Assembly: GCA_950022655.1 (NCBI GenBank)
Contig: OX465587.1
Location: 36,203,153 to 36,267,152, forward strand
DNA length: 64,000 nucleotides
Reading direction: 5' to 3'
Source of the DNA: Alentia gelatinosa
Taxonomy: Eukaryota > Annelida > Polychaeta > Phyllodocida > Polynoidae
Each line of letters begins with the position of its first letter. Position 1 is the first letter of the stretch. This document shows positions 23,301-37,800 of this stretch, one piece after another. Below the pieces are notes generated by a model, which saw nothing but the letters and a program-made list of their open reading frames with translations, made no database searches and was not told the DNA's origin. The position numbers were made by a program, and so were the translations under genes.

Positions 23301-25251
23301 AGCGTTACATTAATTTAAAAAAAGACCACTGAGATGTCAAAAGTCCAGTATTGCGGAGAAATCCCATGATTCTTATAGATTTATGGAAAAGAATTTGTGA
23401 AAATTACCCCCCCCCCCCGAGATAGCATGGTTCGTTTCTAAAAGTGTTGTTTGGTCTCGTTCTGTTAATCATAAGAAATAAATCGAGTTAATTAACTTTG
23501 ACCAAAATGTCTTGTTTTTTATCATTAATCATCACGAGAATTACATATGTTTCTCTCTCTCTGTAGAATCATTTACAAGCTACCCAGTCACAGCCTCATT
23601 TCAATGTATCAATTTGTTTTTAAAGTGAAAAAAAACCCAACTTTATAACAAATTTTATATGATTTTTATTCTCTTTACAAGGATGAAGGATATTTTGCAG
23701 CTATTAATGAAAATGGCAATATATGGCGGCATAGGGCAGTATAAGCCTAGTATAAAATGATGTGGGTCAATATTGATATTAGTACTTACCCTGTGGAAGC
23801 GTAAGCAAATATGGCTCGCCAGTTGACTTCCTTCAGGTTGATTTTACCTTGGATGATCACCTGTGAGATGAAGCTCGCCAAGCCACCCGTCACTGCGCTG
23901 TAACAATGATAAATATACTATACAATACATCCTAAAGTAAAGACCTGGTAGTGGGATGTAGAAATTATTTCTACAATTCTTATTTCTAGATGATATTATT
24001 CATTATGGGAAAAGTTTACTACAATTTCCGTAATGGTTATTGTTCATCCTCGAATTAGGCTTTTGTTTTGTATGATTAAATAATTCCCCTGCATAGGTGG
24101 GTTTTTTTTCAATTGTAAAGTCAAATATACACATCAAAACAGACATGCATCTCGGCACAACAAAAGACAGTTACATAGAGTTGCTCAACCCTGTCAGGAT
24201 AAATGGTATTGTACTCAATTGTGACCAAAACCATAGATAAATTAACAGCAATATATGAGTATTCATTTTCGAGTCAAGTTAAGGTATTACTTAGAAACTA
24301 TATAATTGAGACCATAGTGAAATAGGGACATTAGAAACAAAACCAGCATTGACTGATTCAGACTTATCAGCTAAACCATGGCTTATAAGTGAGAGGCTTA
24401 TAATCTTGACGAGCACTGATACTACTACAGATACCGATGTACTGTGGTCAAAATGTATCTTATCATTAATCAAGTGGTTGGTTTCAATTTGAATAGTTCA
24501 TGTAGATGGCATGCGTGCGGGTACAGTAGTACTGTGGTCCTGCACTGTATTCAGTTACATCAAGTTATTATGTTGTACTGGTACATACATATATATGTAA
24601 AAGATAGTCTCTAGGTTACAAATACATGCACATGTACACCTATAGAATTGTATAACGTCAACCAAGCTACTTTTTTAGTTGCGATACACCGTACCGGTAT
24701 GTACAATATCAATAGCATTTATAAATTAGAAATTGATATTATTTATGTGATTATCGGTTTGCACTATAACTACCTCTATGAGACAAGAGATTATTGCAGA
24801 AAGCGTTGGCCATTTCTGATAACAGTAATGCCATTACATGCATATGCACCTCACATATAACATGCAAGTATTCTATCCAACACTGCAACAGCCAGGGTAG
24901 CCAGTCCTGCTTCAAGCTCAGTGGAGATATAAAGGGGTGAAAATATTACCTCACTATCCAGTAGCACCATCAGCACTGTCATCACTGGGATTCATAGCTA
25001 TTGATTTTCTAAATCAAAATATCCCATGAGAGAACTGAGGGATTGCAGCTCTAACAGCTCAACAATCATACATGTATCCAGTGCCCTGGAAGGTGGGAGT
25101 GGCCTCAGTAGATGTCAAAACACTGTCACTGGACCTACCTTGTGCATGACTTGGTCAAGATAGGACGCTTCTGCATACACGATATGTAGCCCTTGAGTAA
25201 GTTTTTCGGGAAACCCGGCCTCTCGTCCGATGAAGATTTACTTAAACTCAT
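20331..25251 (-). CDS. PXMP2: PXMP2-like peroxisomal membrane protein (Mpv17/PMP22 family)
   Basis: Five phase-consistent minus-strand exons: 25251-25139 (ATG at 25251), 23897-23790, 23118-22956, 22054-21935, 20402-20331 (TGA). They encode 191 residues, close to vertebrate PXMP2 (about 195). The N-terminus GYISCMQKRPILTKSCT matches the family's LxxYPxLTKAxTS opening. Then follow SAVTGGLASFISQVI, GFVFIGPSVHHFHAWMDR, RLLLDRILFSPNFLLAYL and the C-terminal signature WPALMMNLKVWTVLQYLNV, IPQHYRAPFMSFMALLW. Four hydrophobic segments are expected. PXMP2 forms a pore for small metabolites in the peroxisomal membrane; MPV17-like paralogues act in mitochondria, and the sequence alone cannot fully exclude one, though the C-terminus fits PXMP2 best. 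It shares a divergent upstream region with the DGCR2-like gene. Confidence 0.92.
20455..20815. mobile_element. Interspersed element with inverted-repeat core, related copy at 44820-45047
   Basis: Blocks CCATAGGAATAACAT, ACTCAAC(A/G)ATCACCC and AATGTCATAGAAAGGG recur in the same order at 44.82-45.05 kb. Within it, CGAATCGTATAAATAGAC and its inverted counterpart GTCCATTTATACGATTTC form arms around a loop of about 80 bp (20656-20799). It starts about 50 bp upstream of the last PXMP2-like exon, in the intron. Confidence 0.5.
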
Positions 25252-25801
25252 GTTGCTGGTGTTGTGTGCAAGCTGCAGCCTACACCCGATCTATTAGACT
25301 GGACTGAGTAACAAAGTCCACATGTGATCGGCAGCTTGTGCTGTTTCCTGCCCGACCTTGACCTTTCCACTGACTCGCGAGACATTGCGAGGATGTGCGA
25401 GAAGTAGTCGGCCATGTTTGTTCGAAGTGGTCGGGACTCGGAATGGTGAATGTCTAATGTGACTCGAGTCTTGTTCTATAGATAGAAAGGAATCGCAATG
25501 GATTTGCCACAATTGGATTATTAACTAGTGTATACCCTGGCCTCTAGTGTGTGCCAGACGCGTGATGCACTTACCATAAGGAGCCATGTTGCGATCGAAA
25601 TGACAGTGGAGGGTGAGCGAGAGCGAATCCCCTCCCCTCCGTTGCAAACATCAACACTGCACCCTCGCTCGATACTTGCTCGGGAACTCGGGTGTTTTGG
25701 GCGGTCACAACTTGCACAGACATGGCAATCAATCAGACAGTAATTGACGGTGGTGATTTGTGTCTGTAGTGACCGGCCAAGGTGTCGGTGGATGCCGCAT
25801 C
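25252..25801. promoter_or_regulatory. Divergent promoter region of PXMP2-like (-) and DGCR2-like (+)
   Basis: 550 bp separate the two start codons. It contains CpG-bearing sequence and GCCATGTT motifs (25412 and 25583) in both halves, but no TATA box. The shared promoter is inferred from the geometry. Confidence 0.5.
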
Positions 25802-25874
25802 ATGCCAGGGGCGACACCCGTGGGTCTGCTCCTGCTACTGGTGCTACCGGAGATGTTGGGTGCTCCCCGGGAAG
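25802..25874 (+). CDS. DGCR2: DGCR2-like exon 1: signal peptide
   Basis: ATG at 25802 opens MPGATPVGLLLLLVLPEMLG, an n-region of about seven residues, a Leu-rich core and a small-residue end (LGA-PRE) suited to signal peptidase. It ends with GAAG before GTAAGTCC, phase 1, matching the phase of the VWC exon 31 kb downstream. Confidence 0.8.
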
Positions 25875-28800
25875 GTAAGTCCCTCTCCTCGCTTGCTCCC
25901 TCCCCGACCCCTATCACTCACTGTCCCCAACTCTTATTATGGATTCTCCCGTTCTAAATCAGACAAGCTAAACAACTGGTGTAGCTGTTATAAACCCCGT
26001 TACGTTTTCAGCAATGCGTACTACAAAGTACAATATATGATTTGGTAGTAGATCACTATTCCAGATGTATCGTACTATCGATCAAGAATTTATCAATGCC
26101 ATTGCCAGCCACTCCATGAGGTCAGGTCAGCGGCTTGGTATTTAGGCCTAGTTATAACTTATGAGGTAACCATTGTGTCCTCAATATAGATAGACGAAGT
26201 GATCAATATGCATTAAGTATGTAATAATTATAGGTATATTATATAATGTCAGCTGACAAGATAATATATTTTCTAGCCTATAACTTCTCTTGTTAGCATT
26301 AGACTATAGTCTATAGTGAATAGACCAGACACTGTCTAGAGTCTAGTAGGCCTACTAGTAGAAGCATCGATTACAGGGCTGACAGCAGAAAGGACAACTG
26401 TGCCAAGCAAGGATTATGAATGTGCAACTTAGTCGCTGTTTATACAGAGATAGCATGCGTGTATCCATCTTTCTCATGGACACAGATCTTTTTACAGAAA
26501 CCCCAACAAAGTCAAAGTGATATAGACAGATTTAATAAATATGATGTCAGATTGCAAATCCAAGCCATGTTAGGGTACAACTATGTGGATACACATAGGA
26601 CATAAATCTGAATGTAGAGTAGGTGTTTTTTTCATATTAAAGGGTAATTCATTTTGTATTTATAAACCGTAATTAGCAGTGATATTGGAGGATTTTTTCC
26701 ATGATTAAAAGGAAGGTATTTCTGGACATTTATAGATCCGTCATGCTACCATAACCGTGAAGATTTGATACAACGTATTCTCCACCATACGGTCATATGT
26801 ACATGTATACAGATAACCAGATTTATGCACTTAAAATCATGCAAATCTATCTTTTTGTCCATAGAATAATGACTCCTTGTGAAACGTATATCTGTTGAGT
26901 GGAATAGATTAGTAGGTAAACATACAGACAAAAAAACCTTGTCGTTTTTCTTTCTGCCTTTGAATGATCTCAACATTAGAATTACTTGATCCATGAGCGC
27001 ACCTATTTAAGGTGTTGGGAACTAACCCAGGCATAACCCCGTGGAGAGTCACCATGGATCAGTTGTAAGCGGATAGCGTGCGTAATGCTTTAACAAGCGC
27101 CCTACATGGGGAAGTTGGCGCGCAAGCCAAGCATGTCACCGTCGACAAAACGATGTTATTATGAGTAATTACCCGAGAATAACAGGAGGTAATGTGGGGA
27201 GTGTGGTAGCAACCAACCCCGGCGGCCCTCTCCAGAGAGGTCGGTTGACAAGGAATGGGTCAGTCAAACCATAGAGGTAAACAGCACACTGAATTTACGT
27301 AGATCTATATCCTGCGCAAAGATGTGATTATTGGGAAATGGTATGGCAATATATACAATGTATAGCTCAGCTACTCACGGAGATTGTGTGGCAATATATA
27401 TATACATCCATATATTATATCTACTCATAGAGATGATGTGGAGGTAATATACATGGATATATCACTCGCACATGGTCCATATCTACGCTCAGGGCTCCCT
27501 TTGATGTTAAACAATATACAAATAAACGATCTACTCGCACAATAAAACTACATTAATAAAAAAACATTACTATTATGTGATGACTTTTTACATGTATTCA
27601 TATAGCTGTTCCCATGTGGATTCTACACTTCTCTTACCAGTACCAGATGAGATGGATACATACATATTTCACCAAACACAGTAGATCAATAGATATAAAC
27701 TTACTCCGAATTCCTAAACCTAAGATAATATATGAGAATAGTTACCTAATACCTAATGTTGGCTAATAGTTTAGGCTAATGCTATTTTAAGCCGATTCGG
27801 CTGTGAATTCAAGCTCCTATTTAGTCAATTCTTATCGGGTACTTTTTTCGCGCATAAGAAGATATGACTGATTCCTTCAGGTTAGTTTGAATTAGAGACA
27901 TACAATGTATCTCCGACTATAACTTTCCTGTGGTGCAGTTCTCACTTGGGTGGTACTTTGACTCAGGGTGGTACTTTGACTGGTCCCCGTGCAGTTAAGC
28001 ATAGCTATACATTTATGATTAGAAGCGTTTAAGATATGTTATGATGTTTCTTAAGATAGAGTGAAAAGTAGTTTCGAACCCAATGGGATTCGAACCTGTT
28101 GTGTATTATAGCTAAGCTTGCATGTTACTCCTCGTACCACACTTCACAGGGCTTGTATCTGTGACTCCCGACCACCCTAAGCACAATAGAGAGGGAGGAA
28201 TACGAAACAGACAAATATTGACTATTAACTACACTGGTCTCCGGATACTGGCTTGCTTGGTCACGGCACCAATGTAGAGATCTGAACATTAAGGATTCAA
28301 ACCCGGGCCGCTCGATAGCTAGGCTCATATGCGAGGGTGGTTGTGGCCCACTAGATTTTAGGTCAACTGTAGAACCGTCCCAAGACTCTATAAATATCAT
28401 GTAAGGAGGTCAGGGTGAAGGTCGTGATTCGCTCCGAATTGGCTACTGGGTCTACTCTATTCCTTATATGGCAGTTAATGCAGGGGGACAACTCCATACA
28501 GGAGGTGCTCCCTTCTATACATGTTGACAGCTGCTGACCACAGACACTCCAAAGGGCGAGTCACACGATGATGTGGTCCACTCCTACCTTACAATATTTA
28601 CCGAGCGATTCAGTGAGATAAAGGGGAAGCAATCCAAAGACACAAGAAGTCATTATATTCTTTCTTTTTGATGCCAATTAGTCTATGTCGGGTTTGGAGC
28701 TAAGAACACGAAAAACATTTTGTTGGTTTTTATTATAGTTTTTTTTCTCCGCAATGTAAGTGATATAGGATTACATTGTATTCCAGTACATTGGTTACAG

Positions 28801-31800
28801 ATAACAGTAGGCTTGCTGGACTAGGATATCGTCCACCGACATCTTGATATAAAACCCCATTTCAGCCCATAAGACAGCGACATTTTCCACAGATTCTCCC
28901 CGATCCGATCACCAATTATAATTGGGAACAAGAATGTCGCTGTCTTATACCCTTTGCCGATCACGCATCTCCACTTTATGACCTTGTACAGTGACCCGGT
29001 TGAGATCAAAGAGTGCCGCCGGGAGCCGAGGCCGGGGTGAGCCACGGGCTGCTGGTGTGGATTCATAGAAAATAGTTCAAAGTTTGATGAATTTAGATCT
29101 AATTAAGATATTCGGAAACAGTTTCCAGATTCATTATCACCTCTGTCTCCCCTACACATCGGTATAAGGCACTTGTAAATCGGACTTGGGGCTAGATAGC
29201 ATCGATGTTCAAATGGTATTCTCAGAATCGGGAACAGTCTGTGAAGTGCATACAGCGACACAATTATGGTCGGGCAGAGTCGGTCATAACCCTCACACTA
29301 GTAATGCCCGACCCGATTAAAATCCGGTCTGTGAAGTGCGTACAGCGATCCAATTCTGACCAACCCAAAGGATTCGTCGGGCAAATGTGTGATCGGGCAC
29401 AATGGTCGGGTCACCGTCTTATAGGCTTTATGGAGCCCATGTGATCGGTGTAAAATGGTCGATGTCTGTTGCAGTGCAGCCACGTCTATAGTGAAGATAC
29501 TTGACATGGAGTGTACAGTTCTTTGACAGTCAGGGAGCCCTGGTGAGGGAGTGTGGAGTCCTGTGACGGGGATGTCAGTGAGGGAGTGTGCTATACTGTG
29601 ACGGGAAATCTTGGTGAGGGAGCGTGCTGTACTGTGACGGGAAATCTTGGTGAGGGAGTGTGCTGTACTGTGACGGGAAATCTTGGTGAGGGAGTGTGCT
29701 GTACTGTGACGGGAAATCTTGGTGAGGGAGTGTGCTGTACTGTGACAGGGAGTCCTGGGAGCTGTTTCAAAACCATAGACTTAACCCACGTTTTGAAACA
29801 GCTCCCAGATGGGGAAGTCTGGAGTCCTGTGACGGGGGATGTCAGCGAGAGAGTGTGGAGTCCTGTGACGGGGAATCCTGGTGAGGGAGTGTTGAGTCCT
29901 GTGGCAGGGATGTCAGTGAGGGAGTGTTGAGTATTGTGACTGGGATGTCAATGAAGGAGTGTTGAGTCCTGTGATGGGGAGTCCTGGTCCAGGAGTGTGG
30001 AGTTCTTTGACGGGGAGTCCTGGTCAGGGAGTGTGGAGTCCTGTGACAGGGACTCCTGGTCAGGGAGTGTGGAGTCCTTTGACGTGAAGTCCTGGTCAGG
30101 GAGTGTGGAATAATGTGGTGGGGATGTCAGTGAGGAACTGTGGAGTCCTGTGACAGGGAGTCCTGGTGAGGGAGTGTGGAGTCTTGTGACAGGAATATCG
30201 GTGAGGGACTGTTGAGTCATGTGATGGGGAATCCTGGTGAGGGAGTGTGCTGTCCTGTGACAGGGATGTCCATGAGGGAGTTTTGAGTCCTGTGATGGGG
30301 AGTCCTAGTGAGGGAGTGTGCTGTACTGTGATGGGGAATCCTGGTGAGGGATTGTGGAGTCGTGATGGCGGCCACATCAAAGACACACCTGACGTTGTCG
30401 GCTCACACCCCCAGCAGCGCACAGCTGTATGTGTGTGTGTGTGGGGGGGGGGGGGGGGGGGGGTGCACGAACTGGAGCGCCGCACTCTGAGCCTCTTTGA
30501 TTTAGACCTGTAGTCCAACATTCTTCTGGCAGCTTTTCTCCATATTATTTCCGGTTTTCCTCCTCTTTTCTGTCTCATTGTTCATATCTTTTTATGGTGT
30601 ATTGAGTCATAAGCATTTTATTACAGTTAAAGAGTGCAGATAAGCAGGGTCATATAAAAAAAATGGTTCGGTTTCTTTTTCCAAGACCTCACGCATATCT
30701 CTGTATGGCCCAAGTGGTTGCTGTAGTGAGCTGGTGTTAGTCTTGCGGCTGTTAGACAAACGCGATTCCACCCACCCCCTTTGTTTTGAAAATAATCTTT
30801 TTTTTGTGCCATAATTGATACTCAGTACTAAGACTGTAATAGAGGGATGGTCTTCCAAACGTTAAAGTGTTCATTGTCACATATTCTGCCCATGGTTACG
30901 TGCGACCAAGGTTGAAGGACCAACGTGTACTTTGTTGTCATTGTGTTATTGACTGTGAAATCCGTATATTATGGTGGGCTGTCTTTAGCCCGTGCCCCTC
31001 TCTCTCCACCCCCGGTTTTTTTTTTATCGTTGTATACCGCTGACTGTTAAATCTGTCTGACAAGGCTGTATTATGGTGTTTATGATTTATGCCACTGGGT
31101 GTCACAGTTGACTGGACATATTGTATCATAGTGTTATTGATCACGCTCGTTGTCCTGCCATAAGGATTGACGTCTGTTCTTTTCATACTACTTGCATTTG
31201 ATTTTATTTTTGAATATTCATACAAAGATGGGAGCATTAGAACTAGCTCTTTCATCTACGCTTCCTGATGATCTGGTCTTTTTTTATATATATATATTTT
31301 TTTTTCATTGAGTTTATTGCATCTCTCAAGCATACAGTTGAGTTTTTCTGATACAATAGTACGGAATCCAATTTACAGTATCGGTAATTATATAAAACGT
31401 CCTGACCATGCTGTACAAGTCACAGAACGAGATGGTAATTTACGGTTTGTACGGAACAAGGCATTTATGCCGAGTTCCGTACAAACCGTAAATTATCATC
31501 GAGTTCTGTGACTTGTACAAGCATGGTTGGACGTTATATATTTACTATATACCCCAAAAAAAATTTAAAATCATTAATTTAATTTTTAACAACCGATATG
31601 TTAATAAACATGTTTGGCAAGGTGGTCCATATTTTAGTGTACGGACCAGTGGTTCGTATAGTATTTTTACATTATATGTCAAAACGGAACATATTTACAG
31701 TAAATACGGCATGGGTATATAGCAACAACTATTACATCTAAGTAAATAAATTCAGAATGAGAAAATTGATGATGATGGTGATGTATGCTCAGTAATTCCT

Positions 31801-34800
31801 TCACAGTTCATCCATTTAACAGTCCGTTCATTTAGGAATCCTCGGTACTCTCTCTTTCCACCCACCAATAGCATATTAGACACGAAATTATAACCCAACC
31901 TTAATATTGAAGACTTCGGCAGTCGATCTCTTTCATGAAATAACCTTGTTGTAAGATATCACACATTATGGGGCAGGTTCACATACATATTTATTTTTGA
32001 TAGGAATAGCTACAGCATATAGATATCATGATCAGTTTTATTGATTTCACTTAGCATATTCTTTGATGTTTCTACATAGACAAGTCCCACGCCTTACAAG
32101 GTGCGGTGTAATTTAAAACAATGTTTTTTCTTTGCATTTGTTCTCATATTGGTTTAGCCATCATGGTTTAGCTTATTCTACCCTATGGTTCAAAAGAAAA
32201 ACAATAATCTTCTTTAACAGGACTCCCGCCCATAATCTCCGGGAAAGAAAGTTCCAGGAAATGGTTTTATTGGTGCATGCTCCGTTAAATTGGGTTTAGT
32301 CCTGCTTGGTATGTCTTAAATTAGGATTAATACGAGAAGAAAAGAGAGAAAAACTTCTGAGAGCAAGCGCCACTATCCCCCTCTGCGCCACTCCCCGCCG
32401 CCCCTACTGCGCCGCTTAACGGCCCCACTGCGCTGCAGTTGTGCCCACTGCGGCGCTTAAGGCACCCACTGCGCCACTCCCTGTCTACGTCACGGATGTA
32501 GACGCCACAAGAGGATCAAAGAGCAAGATGGCGGCCTCTGAAGAAGTCCGCTTCAAAGTACGGCCAGCCAGCATATGGATGCTAAAAGCACAAAGTGGCA
32601 CTGGCCTGGCGTAGACAGGCTGAGTGGTCTGACTTATTGAACTTCTGTCAGCGGCCATTTGTGTGCATTTGTGTCTCGTGATTTGTATGGGAGATCAGGG
32701 ATAACGTATCGACCGCTAAATAAGGTTACCTGGTGATAAACGTAATTTTCAGAATAACCGCAGATGGGGACAATAGTATTCAGAGAAATTTCTGGAAAAT
32801 GAAATTGTAAGATTTTCATCTATTTTCTCCTTTACCCCCAGCAGTGGTAGATTTACTGCTATATTAAAGGGCAATCCTTCTCATACCTTGTCTATGTGGT
32901 GTGGGAAGTAAAAGAACTCTCACCTTGGTAAATGTGTAGGGGTAAGATTTCTACCTGAATTCATCACATAGATTCTATCACCACCCTCGTGGTTTAAAAG
33001 AACCTTGAGAAAGTCTGGTAAGGACCTATAATGATTGACTGGACGTTAAATCAAACTAAACAAAATAATGACTTAACATTCTGTAGTACAACATGTATTT
33101 GAAAGTCGCACTCGGCCATACCCCGACCAGACCTCCGCTTCACTGGGCCTTATCCATGCTGTCGAACAGTACCAACATTTAGATTGTAGCTATAGTTTGA
33201 TCTAACACCTAGGAGAAGAGGAGAGGGGTCTACACAAGCCAGACCTGTGTCTGACAGTCCTGGATCAAATAAAGTTCTCAGTTGTCGGAAGAATTTTCAA
33301 AGTATCTTTGAGACTTGGTGTCTCATCTTGTGTCGAGTTGCTGTGTGTCAGACCTGGGGTGTTCTCTCTAGTATTCAGTTACTGACCGATAAGTCGACGT
33401 TATGATCATTTACTATATACCTATGCCGTATATATTGTTAATATGCACCGTTTCGGCATATGACGTAAAAATATTGTACGTACCGCTGGTCCGTACACTA
33501 AAGTACGGACCACCTTGCCATACAAGTATATTAACCAATTTGTTGTTAAGCCAAATGAAATTGATTTTTTTTTTAAACTTCGGGTATATAGTAAATATAT
33601 AACGTCCAACCATGCTTGAACAAGTCACAGAACTCGATGATAATTTACCGTTTGTACGGAACTCGGCATAAATGCCTCAGTCCGTACAAACCGTAAATTA
33701 CCATCTCATTCTGTGAATTGTACAGCGTGGTCAGGACGTTCTATATAAGTATCCGCATATTATTACAAAGTGGCCAGTGATCATTTAAAGTCTCAGGGGA
33801 CCCTCAGGGTATATAGACTGTCTCACTGGATTTACGCCACAGGGGCGGTGATCTATGAGATGGATCCAGGTAGAAATCTCACCCTCACACATTTACTGAG
33901 GTGAGAGTTACTTTACCTCCCACAACGCATAGACATGGAATGCTTAGGACAGCCACTTTTCTCCTTCACCCCCCAGCACTGGTAGATTTACTGCTATATT
34001 AAAGGCCAATCCTTCTCATACCATGTTTATGTGGTGTGGGAAGTAAAAGAACTCTCACCTCGGTAAATGTGTAGGGGTGGGATTTCTCCTACATTCATCT
34101 CATAGATTCGATCAAACCCAAAGTAAGTCTAATTGAACAAATTGGACGTTAGACTAAACAAACAAACAAACTGGCCTTTCATGTGGCAGTAAGTTTATTA
34201 CTGCTGGAGATGAAGGAGACAAAGTTGGACTCGATCCTATAACCTTAGGATTACTAGTTCAGGGCTTTAACTACTGAGCTATTTGCCCACCATCTGATCA
34301 TTATTATTGTTTAGTGTCCGAGGCTGAGATGTCTGCCTCCAGAGAGATGCTACCTTGAAGTGAGAGCGCAAAACTTTCTCAACCATCGCCGTAACCATGG
34401 CGTGCTCATAACTGTGACCTCACTGAAAGTATGGCAACAGCTACAACTACAACATGTATCCCAGATACTAGGATAAAAAAACATCACTATTATTCCCACC
34501 ATATTTAATTTTCATGTAGAAACGTTAGCTAACTAGTTCAGTCCTCTGTCGACTATTACGAGACAAAACAAGTCGAGATTTGTCTAGACCTTTTGCGTCA
34601 ACAAATTATTTTTCCTTGTGTAATATTGTCATACCAACTGCTACATTACGTAATTCAGCTACAGCCCATGATCCTCTACTGAACCTCTCCACTGACCCAT
34701 GTAAAATCTTGAGCTTCCCCTTAATCCTTTGATTTCCCACTTGTATGTGTATGTAATGCGTAAACCATGTATTGCAATGGAAAATATTTCAATGTTTTTT

Positions 34801-37800
34801 TTATGACCCCAACTGGCATCTTTGCGTCATGACTTAATTATCTGAGTATTATTGTCTGTAGGGAGCAGTAGCATCTTTAACGAGATCATAGAACATTTTC
34901 CCTAAAAGCTATGGTGCAAACCTTTCAACAATTCCTTATTTATTTCCCCTAGATATATCACAAACCAGAATAGTTGTGTTATTCGGTAGATGAGTAGATA
35001 CTTCAGATAGAGTGATGGAAATTCTCAGTTTCTAACTGTACCAATACATTCGACCTTTCTGTTGTCCCAAGGTCGGCAGACTCTTAAAAGAAATTCAATA
35101 TTTCCGCTTGTGAGACAAAAAAAAAGCCGTCTTCCACGCATCCACTCTTCTTCGTCAGAGATATCTTGTTCAGCTTCCAATTCTGTCCCCACCGCTTGTT
35201 AGTCACTCTCCAACCAGATTTACTGAGTGTCCAATTCTAGTCTCACTCTCCAAGCGGAATCTCTCAGTTGGACCTCTCGGCATTCGCTCTCGTTCCTTCT
35301 CGCATTGTCTCGCCTGGATTCTCGTGTAGTGGATGGTTGCTATCACGACTAGCTTCATCTTTGGCTAGATTAGTGAAAGACTTCTAAAGGGCTTGCGAGA
35401 AAGCAATTTTGTGACCATCAACTCAAGTGGCTTCAGTTTCTTCAGCATCAACGTCATGTAGCTGACGTCACTAATCGTCGCGACGTTTTTACTTACCAGA
35501 CGTCGTTTCGGATGCTGTAACCTGTGCTCGATATTCAGGTAAGTTTTCCATAAAAGTTAAATGGGCTTTACATTTCATGTACTTGTATAAGTCCAGAGGT
35601 GCCTGTTTTCTGGTTGTTTGAGGTCTTTCGTTTTTATTAGAGGTAACACATTTAGATAAGCAAGGTTCTCAAAGTTTCCAGCCTTTTGCACGTCGTTGAC
35701 ATAGCATTTATCTGTAAGTAACTTTAACATTTAAGTACAGGCTATTTCATCGTTTAAGGGGATTTCTTAGCTCTAAATGTGTCCGTATATACTTATTAGA
35801 AGGAGGAATCGGCCCTGTCTTTATATAACGTCGTACAACCAGGAAAGATGTATTCAAGACAAGGATCTGACCTTATAGGATGAATTATTTACATGTATAA
35901 CAAAATACTGCAGACAAGTGCATCAGAATCCCCTTCTAATAGCATTTTGTAGTATTTATCAGACATGCAGAAAGCAAAAAATATTAATCCGACTGATGGT
36001 TTGCCTATAGGCAAATATCACTGAATGATAGCATCATTATGATTATTGTCCCCTCCCTTCGTACGACCCATTGATAACATAATTTGAAACGAAATGTGGA
36101 AATTCAAATGCAGGTGCTCTCTTCTCTGTTCAATCGAGTGTAGAGTTCTTCGATTATCAAATCCTCCTATGGTAGACAACCTTATTCCTCCACACTGGCC
36201 TCTGTCTGTCGTCGTCCATGTACCTTAATCACACACGAAACTAAGAGCCGTTAAAAGATGAAGACAAACGACACATGCAACCGAACCCCGCACCGCAAAC
36301 TCCTCCCGACCGCCATCAAACAACCCCTTCCCGGCGTCCTCTCCGGTCCAGCGTTCCCCGCCCCACGTGACCCATCTTTACCGGACGTTATTTACACGCA
36401 TGCGCAGGCTTTATTTGTCTTACGCGCCCATGGTGGACGCCACTTGACGAGCATGTTTTATCGTCTGCCCGTTACGTGACGTCATTTGTAGGCACATCTT
36501 GTGAGGGATCGGAGCCATTGACTATCTTGTATCCTACTCTAGCTACAATGACAATGATGATAAATCTCAGGTTAATTTTCAAGAGAATACACTGTCCAGG
36601 TTTCCTGTTATCTGTCTTTTTACAATAGATGTATTTACTTTGTTTTTCAGTTTGAGTTTAGCACCAACATCCAGTGTTGTAGTATGATGATAAGTTTAAA
36701 TGTTAATGAAACAATTTTTCGACTTTTCACTCTTCACAGGTGTATAGTATTGTTAACTTATGTTACGAGGTATACCAATTGAGCAAATCTTAGTTTATTT
36801 GTCTTTATTGGTGATTCCCCTCCTTTTGGTCCTTTTCATATCATAAGGTCATTATGGGTCTAGTTTTCGACCCTTTGTTGTTTGTTTTATCATCATTTTT
36901 CATCAGGTGATAGAGATCGTTGCTTCGCTATGTCTTCTCGTACAGGTAAATTGTGTTACTTTCCACTGAGTACTTCTCTCGCTGGCGCCTGAACCTGTGA
37001 ACCTGACCAGTCCCCCATTCCCCCATCAGTCATTGTGTGCTCTAAGGATCTATAGACACTGTGTTTTACGCTCAACCCATGACAGGGCTCCACAGAACAA
37101 CTTTAATGCGTCTTGAGTCGCATCACTCATCCAGAAGATGGTCTTTAACCTGTATTTTGTGTATACCAGCGATAAAAAGACTGGTGGAGTACTTATATAG
37201 AACGTCCTGGCCATGCTGTACAAGCTACAAAACGAGATGATAATTTAGGGTTCGCACTGAACGAGGCGTTTACGCCAAGTTACATACAAACCGTAAATTA
37301 TTATCGAGTTTTGTAGCTTGTACAAGCATGGTTGGACGTTACATATTTACTTTATACCCGAAATTAAGAAAAGACTTGAAAAAGGCGACTTATTGCCGAA
37401 ACGTTATAAATATGTTCTACAAAAAAAGCCTACCACAAACCGAATTTGGACAGCAGTTGAGTTGTACTTGCTAACCTACCAGTCATTAATTTTATTTGGC
37501 TTAAGAACTAATATTTTAGTCTACGCATACGGAACAAGTGTTCTGTATTTTCCCGTACGGAACAGTGTTCCGTACGATATTTTCACGTTATATGGCGAAA
37601 CGGTGCGGATTTGCAGTATATACGGCATGGGTATATAGTAATGGATTGTACGGGCGGGGCTCCTGGGATGTTGTAGTGTGTGAGGAGGATGTTCATTCTT
37701 CTTTTCCCTCCTAACCATGAAGAAGTCAAGATCAGGCCGAAACGTAGGCTGAAAGGACGCAAAAGAAAATTTTACAAAACTTTGGTTACATTTATAAAAA

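Noticed and set aside
29525..30360. CRISPR-like regular repeats
   Set aside because: Units are contiguous minisatellite copies without unique spacers, in an animal genome.
29553..30578. ORFs of 125 and 160 codons on opposite strands
   Set aside because: Products of the 35-bp minisatellite; repetitive VTGNLGEGVC-type peptides.
34200..34295. tRNA gene
   Set aside because: A- and B-box-like sequence is present but no closed acceptor stem; similar heads recur with SINE bodies, so it is tRNA-derived repeat.
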